14,163 nt of DNA from Ruminococcaceae bacterium UBA1691 (GTDB lineage Bacteria; Bacillota; Clostridia; Oscillospirales; Acutalibacteraceae), in NCBI GenBank assembly GCA_002320555.1, contig DCJV01000105.1, forward strand, positions 41,508 to 55,670. The letters run 5' to 3'. Below the pieces are notes generated by a model that saw only the letters and a list, made by a program, of their open reading frames with translations, was not told the origin of the DNA and made no database searches. The translations under genes and the position numbers were made by a program. Shown piece after piece: positions 7,101 to 14,138 of this stretch (position 1 is its first letter; the number at the start of each line of letters is the position of its first letter).

Positions 7101-9008
7101 ATGCCGGATTTAACGATCACAAGGGAGACCAGGCTGCGGGATATTCTGAAAACACCAGTGGGACACGATATTCTTGCAAAAGCATTTTATTCGATTGGGT
7201 TGAGCGAAAAAGTGGTAACCGCCACGCCGCTGGGTTGCCTGAAAATCGGGCAGCTGAAAAAGCTATCCTTTGGGAAGCTGGGCGACAATTTTATCGACGC
7301 GCTGCTCGGCCTGCTCAACAGTGAAACGGAGCTTCCCCTCGATGACAACGCTCCGATTGTACATAAATGGTGGAAGGAAGCCGTTTTCTATCAGATTTAT
7401 CCCCGCAGCTTCAAGGATTCCAACGGGGACGGGATCGGCGATATCAACGGGATGATCGAAAAGCTTGATTATTTAAAGGATTTAGGCGTGGATGCAATCT
7501 GGTGTTCGCCCGTTTATGACTCTCCCAATGACGACAACGGCTACGATATCCGTGATTACCGGAAAATCATGCGGGAATTTGGCACGATGGAGGATTTCGA
7601 CCGCCTGCTCAGCGAGGTTCATGCGCGCGGCATGAGGCTGATTATGGATCTTGTCATCAATCATTCCTCTGACGAGCATGAATGGTTTCAGAGCTCCGCC
7701 TCTGATCCGGATTCCCCATACCGGGATTTCTATATCTGGCGCAAAGGAAAGGGAGAGGGGAGCCCGCCCAATAACTGGGATTCCATCTTCAGCGGTCCCG
7801 CATGGAAGTATTATCCGGAGCGTGGCGAGTGGGCCATGCATCTGTTCAGCGCCAAGCAGATGGATTTCAATTGGGATAATGAAGCGGTCCGCAAAGAGCT
7901 TTTCAGAATTGCCAACTGGTGGCTTGAAAAAGGGATCGATGGTTTCCGCCTTGATGTGATCAGCTTTATCTCCAAAAAGGAGGGCCTACCGGATGGAAAC
8001 GGGGTCATCGGCTCCCTGATGGGCTTCAAAGGCTGCGAGCACTATTTTTACGGTCCGCATCTGCATCAATATCTGAGAGAACTGCGGGAGAATTCCTTTG
8101 GAAAGTTCGATGCCTTTACAGTAGGCGAATGCCAGGGGACGGGGCTCCAGATGAGCCGCCTGATGACGGGGGACGACCGGGGAGAGCTGGACGTTGTCTT
8201 CTCCTTTGATCATATGGACAATCCAGGCAAGCAGCGCTTCCAGGACTACCGGTTCGACCTGCGCCCCATGGCGAAGAACCTGATGGAATGGCAGATGGAG
8301 TACGGAAATCACTGCTGGCCGACTGTCTTTTTTGAAAATCATGACCATCCGCGCATGGTCTCGAAAATCGATCCGAACGGCTCCTATCGCTGTGAAATTG
8401 CAAAACTGCTTGCCATGCTTCAGATGACCCTGAAGGGCACGCCTTTTATCTACCAAGGGCAAGAGCTGGGAATGACCAACACGCCGTTTTCTTCGATTAG
8501 CGAGCTGCGTGATGTGGAGAGTATCAATCTTTATCACAAGCTTGTCAGGGAGGGGAAGTCGGCCGCACAGGCGTTCCAAACCGTGCTCAGCGGCAGCCGT
8601 GATCATGCACGCACGCCAATGCAGTGGAGCGGCGCAGAGAATGCCGGATTTTCAAACGCTACGCCATGGATCCGGATCAATCCGGATTATAAAAAGATCA
8701 ATGCGGCGGATGAAGCGCTTTCGGTCGACTCGATCCTTCATTTCTATCGTGCGCTGATTGCACTGCGCAAGGCAAATCCCGCACTGATTTACGGAGACGT
8801 CATCCCCGTGCAGGCCAATCCGAAGGACCTGCTCTGCTACTACAGACGGCTGGACGGTAAACGCTTTTATGCGGAGATGAACCTGACCGGCAGAACTGTG
8901 AAAAACGTGAATACCGGGCTGCGCGGAGAGCTGCTGTTTTCCAACTATTCGACACGGCGCGAAGGGGCAGTGATGCGCCCGTATGAAGCGAACCTCTATT
9001 CTGATTGA
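7101..9008 (+). CDS. GH13 alpha-glucosidase (oligo-1,6-glucosidase type) with N-terminal extension
   Basis: This 635-residue intracellular glycoside hydrolase (no signal peptide) is predicted to release glucose from the non-reducing ends of short alpha-glucosides. The GH13 barrel starts near residue 89 (KWWKEAVFYQIYPRSF). It carries DLVINH at 183-188, the nucleophile D285 in GFRLDVISF, the acid/base E343 in TVGECQG, and the stabiliser D415 in ENHDHPR. RDHARTPMQWS is also typical of oligo-1,6-glucosidases. Val286 after the nucleophile is the residue linked to alpha-1,6 (isomaltose-type) preference in this group, so isomalto-oligosaccharides are likely substrates. Residues 1-88 are an extra small domain, LRDILKTPVGHDILAKAF through NFIDALLGLLNSE, not part of the catalytic fold. 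The ATG at 7101 has GGGAGG (7087-7092) 8 nt upstream. No transporter or regulator gene adjoins. Confidence 0.93.
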   Translation: MPDLTITRETRLRDILKTPVGHDILAKAFYSIGLSEKVVTATPLGCLKIGQLKKLSFGKLGDNFIDALLGLLNSETELPLDDNAPIVHKWWKEAVFYQIYPRSFKDSNGDGIGDINGMIEKLDYLKDLGVDAIWCSPVYDSPNDDNGYDIRDYRKIMREFGTMEDFDRLLSEVHARGMRLIMDLVINHSSDEHEWFQSSASDPDSPYRDFYIWRKGKGEGSPPNNWDSIFSGPAWKYYPERGEWAMHLFSAKQMDFNWDNEAVRKELFRIANWWLEKGIDGFRLDVISFISKKEGLPDGNGVIGSLMGFKGCEHYFYGPHLHQYLRELRENSFGKFDAFTVGECQGTGLQMSRLMTGDDRGELDVVFSFDHMDNPGKQRFQDYRFDLRPMAKNLMEWQMEYGNHCWPTVFFENHDHPRMVSKIDPNGSYRCEIAKLLAMLQMTLKGTPFIYQGQELGMTNTPFSSISELRDVESINLYHKLVREGKSAAQAFQTVLSGSRDHARTPMQWSGAENAGFSNATPWIRINPDYKKINAADEALSVDSILHFYRALIALRKANPALIYGDVIPVQANPKDLLCYYRRLDGKRFYAEMNLTGRTVKNVNTGLRGELLFSNYSTRREGAVMRPYEANLYSD

Positions 9009-9032
9009 GCGCAGGAAGGATTGATCCTTTGA

Positions 9033-9245
9033 AGAAAACGTGATTTCAAAATCCACCAGTCCGGCTTTGACGAGCTGGGCAAGGCGATAGAGGAGCTAGG
9101 ATCATCCAGAACAAGCATGGAGTTGAAAACACCAATCCTGCCAATTCGTCAGGAAGAAAAGATGTTGCCGCGCTGTCGGCTCTTGTCTTTTTCCCGGGAT
9201 GGGTGTATAATCGCAACGAGAAAGAAATCATTTGGAGGTCGTTGA
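9033..9245 (+). pseudogene. possible decayed small ORF in the glucosidase-upp gap
   Basis: One frame is open for about 70 codons after a TGA at 9030-9032. It reads RKRDFKIHQSGFDELGKAIE and continues with ELGSSRTS, a composition that looks protein-like. It has no ATG, GTG or TTG at its beginning. A TTG at 9029 with AGGAAGG upstream would enter it only through a +1 shift. Its end runs across the upp promoter and ribosome binding site, which argues against a working gene. It may be a remnant or chance. Confidence 0.25.
9183..9211 (+). promoter_or_regulatory. promoter of upp
   Basis: TTGTCT (-35, 9183-9188) and a perfect TATAAT (-10, 9206-9211) are separated by 17 nt. The predicted start near 9218 gives a leader of about 30 nt, too short for a riboswitch or PyrR-type attenuator. 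Confidence 0.85.
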
Positions 9246-9247
9246 AT

Positions 9248-9877
9248 TTGGGAAACGTTACAATCACCAATCATCCGCTCATCCAGCACAAGCTTACCCT
9301 TCTGCGCGATAAAAACACAGGCTCCAAGGAATTCCGCGCGCTGGTCAGCGAGATTGCCATGCTGATGTGTTATGAGGCAACCCGTGATCTGCCGCTCAAA
9401 GAGGTAGAGATCGAAACGCCCATCAGCGTAGCAAAAACGCGCGTTATCTCCGGCAAAAAGCTGGCCTTCGTCCCGATTCTGCGCGCAGGTCTCGGCATGG
9501 TGGATGGCGTGCTGGCGCTGGTTCCCTCTGCGCGTGTGGGCCATATCGGGCTTTACCGTGATCCCAACACGCTCCAGCCGGTAGAATATTACTGCAAGCT
9601 GCCTGCCGATATCGAAGAGCGCGAGGTCATCGTCCTTGATCCGATGCTCGCAACCGGTGGCTCTGCGATCGATGCGATCGGCCAGATCAAAAAACGTGGC
9701 CCAAAAACGATCAAATTCATGGGTATTATCGCCGCACCCGAAGGGCTTGACGCGCTGTGCAAGGCTCATCCGGATGTTGATATCTTCTGCGCAGCGCTCG
9801 ATGAAAAACTCAACGACCATGGCTATATTCTTCCCGGTCTCGGCGATGCAGGGGACCGTATTTTCGGTACAAAATAA
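9248..9877 (+). CDS. upp: uracil phosphoribosyltransferase
   Basis: Upp converts uracil and PRPP to UMP in pyrimidine salvage. From the TTG at 9248 the protein is 209 residues, exactly the usual bacterial length. It begins with GNVTITNHPLIQHKLTLLRDKNTG, shortened here as GNVTITNHPLIQHKL. GGAGG (9234-9238) lies 9 nt before this TTG; another in-frame TTG at 9242 is too close to it. The PRPP-binding loop LDPMLATGGS is at 130-139, and the C-terminal LNDHGYILPGLGDAGDR segment with FGTK at the end completes the uracil site. RAGLGMVDG and GHIGLYRDP are also family blocks. The gene has its own promoter and appears independent of its neighbours. Confidence 0.97.
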   Translation: MGNVTITNHPLIQHKLTLLRDKNTGSKEFRALVSEIAMLMCYEATRDLPLKEVEIETPISVAKTRVISGKKLAFVPILRAGLGMVDGVLALVPSARVGHIGLYRDPNTLQPVEYYCKLPADIEEREVIVLDPMLATGGSAIDAIGQIKKRGPKTIKFMGIIAAPEGLDALCKAHPDVDIFCAALDEKLNDHGYILPGLGDAGDRIFGTK

Positions 9878-9897
9878 CATTATTTTATTCGGAAACG

Positions 9898-9929
9898 ATA
9901 GCGCAGGATGCTTGACCGTCCTGCGCTAT
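9898..9929 (+). terminator. stable hairpin after upp, no clear T-run
   Basis: ATAGCGCAGGA (9898-9908) pairs perfectly with TCCTGCGCTAT (9919-9929) over 11 bp around a 10-nt loop. It starts about 20 nt after the upp stop. The downstream TCATATGTTC has no T-run on either strand, so it is not a standard intrinsic terminator. It may serve as a 3'-end stabiliser or a partial terminator between upp and the next gene. Confidence 0.5.
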
Positions 9930-9997
9930 TCATATGTTCAAGCAGGAAGTTTGAAAGATATATCTTGCAAATTTTCAGCGAAAGGATGATCATAAGC

Positions 9998-10642
9998 ATG
10001 ATTCACATACGTGAGCCCATCCTGCCGGACCGGCTAATTCCAGAACAGAATATGGAAGCCGTCCTGCAGCACGCAGTAGAAGAGGAAACAGATCTTTCCG
10101 GGCTTTTCTTTGCGAACGGTACAGCGCCTCAGGAGATGCGTGTGATCTCGCTCAAGGAATGCCGCTTTTCCGGCTGTCGCTTCAATGGCTGCAAAGGAAA
10201 TCAGCTTTACTTTCTGAACATCCAATTTGAAAGTTGCGATTTTTCCAGTGCGATCTTTGATCGCTGCCTGTTTCGCCGCGTCCGATTTGTAAACTGCAAA
10301 TTGTTCGGTACCATTTTTACGGACACCTCTTTTGAGCAGTGTGTTTTTGAAAATAGTCCGGGCAGGCTGCTGTCCCTTTCGCGTGCACGGTGTAAGGAAG
10401 TGCTGTTTTCCGGCTGCGACCTGTCCAATGCCAATTTGCAGGAGAGCAAGCTTACAAAAACCTATTTTGAGAATTGCAGGTTACGCAGCGCGGAGCTGCT
10501 GCATACGCCGCTGAAGGGGATTGACTTCACCTCGGACGATCTGGAGGGCGTCAGCGTCACGATTCCCGAGCTACGCGGCGCAATTGTAACGATGGAACAG
10601 GCCTGTGATCTTGCGAAGCTGCTCGGGATTGTGATTCAATAA
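9998..10642 (+). CDS. cysteine-rich pentapeptide-repeat protein
   Basis: The 214-residue protein has consecutive pentapeptide repeats from about residue 50 to 195, of the type C-R-F-S-G / C-D-F-S-S / A-N-L-Q-E, predicting a right-handed quadrilateral beta-helix. Residues 1-48 are a non-repeat cap and 196-214 a short helical tail. Many repeats have cysteine at the inward-facing i-2 position: 55, 60, 65, 80, 90, 100, 115, 140 and 160 all fall in one register. Family roles include DNA-mimic gyrase protection (Qnr, MfpA), but most members are uncharacterised, so no function is assigned. I chose the ATG at 9998, with AAAGGA (9981-9986) 11 nt upstream. The next gene starts 13 nt after its stop, so this probably heads a three-gene operon. 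Confidence 0.85.
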   Translation: MIHIREPILPDRLIPEQNMEAVLQHAVEEETDLSGLFFANGTAPQEMRVISLKECRFSGCRFNGCKGNQLYFLNIQFESCDFSSAIFDRCLFRRVRFVNCKLFGTIFTDTSFEQCVFENSPGRLLSLSRARCKEVLFSGCDLSNANLQESKLTKTYFENCRLRSAELLHTPLKGIDFTSDDLEGVSVTIPELRGAIVTMEQACDLAKLLGIVIQ

Positions 10643-10655
10643 AGGGGAGATGATC

Positions 10656-10880
10656 ATGGAGATTTTGAAGGGAAAATACCGGCACTTCAAGGGAAAGGAA
10701 TACCGGGTGCTCGGCGTTGCAACACATTCGGAAACGGGTGTGCCAATGGTGGTATACCAAGCGCTGTACGGCGATCATGCGCTCTGGGTGCGTCCGGCTG
10801 AAATGTGGTTTCAGGCTGTGGAATATCATGGACGGGAGATTCCGCGCTTCACCTATCTTGGAGAGGAGGAAAAAGGATGA
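10656..10880 (+). CDS. DUF1653 family protein
   Basis: This 74-residue protein is almost entirely one DUF1653 domain. The pattern is KGKYRHFKGKEYRVLGVATH, then SETGVPMVVYQALYGDHALWVRP shown as VVYQALYGDHALWVRP, AEMWFQAVEYHG and PRFTYLGE at the end. The family is widespread and its biochemical role is unknown. The ATG at 10656 sits 6 nt after AGGGGAG (10643-10649); the ATG at 10650 overlaps that site and is unlikely. Its stop overlaps the start of the next gene (ATGA at 10877-10880), indicating translational coupling. Confidence 0.9.
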   Translation: MEILKGKYRHFKGKEYRVLGVATHSETGVPMVVYQALYGDHALWVRPAEMWFQAVEYHGREIPRFTYLGEEEKG

Positions 10881-11230
10881 ATCTTCAGATTTTCGGCAAG
10901 CCGAAATGCTTTGATACCAAAAAGGCAGAGCGCTTTTTCAAGGAGCGGGGAATCAAATTTCAATCGGTCGATCTGGTCAAATACGGCATGAGCAAGGGGG
11001 AATTCGAGCGCGTAAAAACATCCGTCGGTGGTCTCGAAAAGCTGATTGATCCTGATTCAAAGGAACAAGACGCTCTTTTGCTGCGCTATCTGGCCGAAGA
11101 TGACGCGAAGCAGGAAAAATTGCTCGCAAACCAGAAGCTCATTAAAACGCCCATTGTGCGCGATGGAAAAAGAGCGACTGTCGGCTATTGCCCGGAAATA
11201 TGGCAGCGTTGGATCGAAGCAGAAAAATGA
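10877..11230 (+). CDS. ArsC/Spx-family thioredoxin-fold protein
   Basis: The 117-residue protein matches the ArsC/Spx fold: beta strand NLQIFG, then KPKCFDTKKAERFFKERGI with a single N-terminal cysteine C11, a KTP cis-proline at 90-92, R95 in IVRDGKRATVGY, and a second cysteine C105. The position three after C11 is T14, so it lacks the Spx CXXC redox pair. It resembles the clostridial 'arsenate reductase family' group. Actual arsenate reduction is doubtful: no ars genes adjoin, and many members of this group have no known function. The start at 10877 has GAGGAGGA (10863-10870) 6 nt upstream and overlaps the DUF1653 stop. The transcript ends at the shared terminator. Confidence 0.88.
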   Translation: MNLQIFGKPKCFDTKKAERFFKERGIKFQSVDLVKYGMSKGEFERVKTSVGGLEKLIDPDSKEQDALLLRYLAEDDAKQEKLLANQKLIKTPIVRDGKRATVGYCPEIWQRWIEAEK

Positions 11231-11280
11231 CAACACTGGCGCAGCGAAATTTGGGCAACGTAAAATTAATCCCCAAACAG

Positions 11281-11330
11281 AAAAAATCCTCCGCCCGACC
11301 GTCATCCGAAAGGGCGAAGGATTCTTTTTT
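11281..11330. terminator. bidirectional intrinsic terminator
   Basis: CGCCC (11292-11296) pairs with GGGCG (11312-11316). After one mismatch, TCCT pairs with AGGA and the flanking A6 and T-rich runs continue the stem. T-runs follow in both directions (TTCTTTTTT rightward, TTTTTT leftward). It ends both the ArsC-like operon and the leftward surface-protein gene. Confidence 0.88.
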
Positions 11331-11344
11331 AATGAGTCAGATTG

Positions 11345-13786
11345 TTATGGCTGTTTTATGGCGGCTTTCTTCCGGATGATTACCAGAATAGCGCCTGCTC
11401 CGGCGGTAATCGCCAGCAACGCAGCCACTGAAACGGCAGTGTCGCCTGTGCCAGGATTTTCAATGTCGTCTGCAGTTCCCCCGCTCTGACTGTCATCGCC
11501 TTCATCTGGGAAGGGGGAGGTGTCTTCCTGACCGGAAGCAGGACCGTTTCCACTTCCGGGTTTAGACGGTTCTGTTTCCTGCGAAGCAAGTAACCCAATC
11601 ACGAGAGATGTCAGAGCATCCTTTTCACTCAGGGCATTCAAAACCTCCTGAATGACTGGAAGGTAATCCCCGATCCCGTCGATCGTTCCAAGCAGCCGTT
11701 CGACTTCAGCGCGGTTCTGGGAAAGTGTGCGCTCCACATAGCGAAGCAATTCCACAAATACGGCGGGTTGGTCGGCCTTGACAGCATATTTCTGCGCATA
11801 GTCCGCGCCCGCCGTGGGAACCACCGCCAGGCTGCCAAGGGAGGCGAAATGATCCCAATCGATCTCCGGCAGTACAAGCGAAACCGTCTGACCGTTTATA
11901 TCCAGATTCTTCAAAGCGTCTGCCGCCAGCCCAAAGAGGCTATCTAGGCTCAGATAGGGGGAAACCATATCCTCCAGCCCGAAACCGATTGAGCGGGCAA
12001 CTGTGCGTATGGCTTCAAAAACAGTATCTGATTCATAAATCAGGTTCGGAAGCTTTGCAGTGAATGTATCCACGGGCTTCTCCAGGAAGCGGTCAATCAG
12101 GGGCAGAAGGGGAGAGAGCGCCAGCTTCAGATAGGCGTCATACTGTCCTGTTGCATCAATGGCCTGCTTCGTCTGTGCGGTATATTCGACGCTCGTCAAT
12201 GCATCTGTAATGCCGAATGCATCATAGATCGGGATGAATAGCGTTTCATACAGGCCGTAGCGGTAATTTCCGTCTTTGTCCGTTTTATTATCAAATGTAA
12301 TGTCTACGCCGACGAGATCCAGAATTTGCGTTCCGAAAAGGAGCTTTGTCACAGGGCGCAGTCCGGCGATGACCGCATCGATAAAGCCCTCTAGATCCCC
12401 ATCAGAGAAGCCCCAATTCACCTTGGAAAGTTCCGCGTCCTGCCAGGTCAGGCCCGCTGCAGAGAGCGCGGCTTTTGCCTGCGCGTATCGTTCCTCTGTC
12501 AGCTGTTCCGCAGTACCGGCCGGTACCAATGCAGTGCCGATGATCTGGTGGACAAGTGTTTGTACAAAGCCCGGCAGGCCTGCAATCGCCCCATCAATCA
12601 CCGAATCGAGCTGCGTATAAATCGCGGCGAGCGCTTGACCCACCATCGCGTTGGTCGCGAACTGATTCTTTGCAAAGGGCTTGAGTCCGCCCGCCTGATC
12701 TATGGCGGGAATCAGCATTTTAAGCGCCTGATCCAGCAATGCGTCGCTCTGTCCGAGCGCTTCCAGCGTTTGCTGCCGCGTGATGCCGGATGGATAAGCG
12801 ATCGAACCCGGTGTGAAAGGCTTTTCTACCGGTTTTACGCCGGGGGACTGCGTCTGCAGCGCCCGGTTCCGAATGATCTGCAATGCCTTTGAAAACGGAT
12901 GAGCCTCGCCCTCCAGTACAGCGACCGGCTGGGTCAGATCCGCGAGCAGTTTTTTTTGAAGCGTATTGAGCTGATCATATGTGGAAATGGACGCCTTGAC
13001 TGCATCGATACCGCCGCCTCCATTCAAAAAGCTCTGATCGGCAGAAAGCAGTTCCTGAGCGACCGATACGGCCTGGGCCTGTTCTTCAGTAAGGCCGACG
13101 GCTGAGAGCTCACTCCAGAACCGCTTCGCCTCATCTTTCTTTTTCGCCGATTCATACTGCGCGTCATTTTCCTCTGGGAGTTGAGCGCGGAAGGGATTCT
13201 GCTGCAGATCGGCGGTCAGATGAAGCACCGCCAGTTGATTGAGCACTGCAAAATTTTGATTGGCGTCCCAATAGTCACCCTTCTGGTCGATAATGCCGAG
13301 ATAGTCCCGGATCATTTGTTCCGCTTCCTGATAGGAAGTGTTGAGCGCTGCAAGCGCAGCCTTCGTGGCGTCCTGCGTGAAATCTGAGGACGCGGTGAGC
13401 TTTACGCCCTCCACCTCGCTCTGTCCCATAATCTGCCGATAGAGCGCCGCGGCGTTGCGTTGCTTTTCGGTGGGATTTCCGATCAGCTTCGGGATATTGA
13501 CGTGATAATTCGGGAACCATCCGCCTGTCGCCTGTACATGCGCGCGGGCCAGACGATACATTTTCAATACGTTTTCCACCCCGACGGCATCCTTCTCTTC
13601 ATCGCTGGCAGCCTTGTAATCATTGGTGAGCGCAGCGCCCAGCTCGTCGGAAAGATCACCTGTGTAAGCTGCAATGCGGTCTGTAAGGGACTCTCCCTGT
13701 GCAAACGCTGTCATCGAAAGGGAGAAAGTAGAGAACGCGAGAAGTATTGCAAGTGCGGCCGCAAGCAGTTTGATTGTTTTTTGCAA
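11345..13786 (-). CDS. large secreted, probably sortase-anchored surface protein of unknown family
   Basis: The 813-residue protein has a signal peptide (KTIK, then hydrophobic LLAAALAILLAFSTFS, cleavage likely after AFA at 27-29). Its C-terminus is a wall-anchor region: a Gly/Ser/Pro/acidic linker at about 735-776, NPGTG at 777-781, a hydrophobic segment, and a basic tail RKKAAIKQP. NPxTG is a known clostridial variant of the LPxTG sortase signal. I recognise no domain in between; the body looks largely helical and Ala/Leu/Gln/Asp-rich, with no obvious internal repeats. No sortase gene lies in the window. The start is a TTG at 13784-13786 with AGGAGG (minus, 13794-13799) 7 nt upstream. It has a promoter and structured leader of its own and ends at the shared terminator. 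Surface location is well supported; function is unknown. Confidence 0.85.
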   Translation of the reverse strand: MQKTIKLLAAALAILLAFSTFSLSMTAFAQGESLTDRIAAYTGDLSDELGAALTNDYKAASDEEKDAVGVENVLKMYRLARAHVQATGGWFPNYHVNIPKLIGNPTEKQRNAAALYRQIMGQSEVEGVKLTASSDFTQDATKAALAALNTSYQEAEQMIRDYLGIIDQKGDYWDANQNFAVLNQLAVLHLTADLQQNPFRAQLPEENDAQYESAKKKDEAKRFWSELSAVGLTEEQAQAVSVAQELLSADQSFLNGGGGIDAVKASISTYDQLNTLQKKLLADLTQPVAVLEGEAHPFSKALQIIRNRALQTQSPGVKPVEKPFTPGSIAYPSGITRQQTLEALGQSDALLDQALKMLIPAIDQAGGLKPFAKNQFATNAMVGQALAAIYTQLDSVIDGAIAGLPGFVQTLVHQIIGTALVPAGTAEQLTEERYAQAKAALSAAGLTWQDAELSKVNWGFSDGDLEGFIDAVIAGLRPVTKLLFGTQILDLVGVDITFDNKTDKDGNYRYGLYETLFIPIYDAFGITDALTSVEYTAQTKQAIDATGQYDAYLKLALSPLLPLIDRFLEKPVDTFTAKLPNLIYESDTVFEAIRTVARSIGFGLEDMVSPYLSLDSLFGLAADALKNLDINGQTVSLVLPEIDWDHFASLGSLAVVPTAGADYAQKYAVKADQPAVFVELLRYVERTLSQNRAEVERLLGTIDGIGDYLPVIQEVLNALSEKDALTSLVIGLLASQETEPSKPGSGNGPASGQEDTSPFPDEGDDSQSGGTADDIENPGTGDTAVSVAALLAITAGAGAILVIIRKKAAIKQP

Positions 13787-13879
13787 GGTTCTTCCTCCTG
13801 TAAATATGTCTTTTTATGGATTCGAATCATTGTGTCTGTAAACAAAGCTGTCTACTGTGGCACCTCCTGTTTTATAATA

Positions 13880-13923
13880 AAGACCGTCCTGAAAAGGCCA
13901 TTTACAGCCCTCAGAACGGTCTT
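13880..13923 (-). promoter_or_regulatory. long 5' leader hairpin of the surface-protein mRNA
   Basis: The arms at 13880-13892 and 13911-13923 pair over 13 positions as minus-strand RNA, including one G-U wobble that would be a C-A mismatch on the plus strand. An inner GGGC/GCCU helix extends the stem. The outer arm abuts the -10 box, so the transcript would start within the first arm. The sequence after it (CTTTATTATAAAAC) is only weakly T-rich. It could be an mRNA-stabilising 5' hairpin, an attenuator, or an operator. Confidence 0.6.
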
Positions 13924-13952
13924 ATCCTATCATATTTGTATAATTGAGTCAA
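13924..13952 (-). promoter_or_regulatory. promoter of the surface-protein gene
   Basis: On the minus strand, TTGACT (-35, 13947-13952) is followed after 17 nt by TAGGAT (-10, 13924-13929). The predicted start near 13917 gives a leader of about 130 nt. The hairpin arm begins directly after the -10. Confidence 0.7.
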
Positions 13953-14108
13953 ATAGCGTAAAAAAGTTTTATAGTATATTCATATAATTGGATCGTTTTA
14001 CCAGAGAGAAGAAAAATGATTTACCGTATTCTTGTACTTATCATTATAAGAGGATTTGGAATAGATTACGAGAAAAAGATCGTGCTGATCAGAATATTCA
14101 ATTACTGC

Positions 14109-14138
14109 TTGCCGAAACCGCATGGTTTGTGTTATTAT
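14109..14138 (+). promoter_or_regulatory. possible promoter for a gene beyond the right edge
   Basis: TTGCCG (14109-14114) and TATTAT (14133-14138) are separated by 18 nt. Transcription would start near 14145 and run out of the window. Support is motif only. Confidence 0.4.

Noticed and set aside
7037..7324. Rightward frame of 95 codons overlapping the start of the glucosidase gene
   Set aside because: It overlaps the glucosidase in another frame and has no recognisable content; the ribosome binding site at 7087-7092 serves the ATG at 7101.
9149..9880. Leftward frame of 243 codons opposite upp
   Set aside because: It is antisense to upp over nearly its full length, with no family match; a shadow of a conserved gene.
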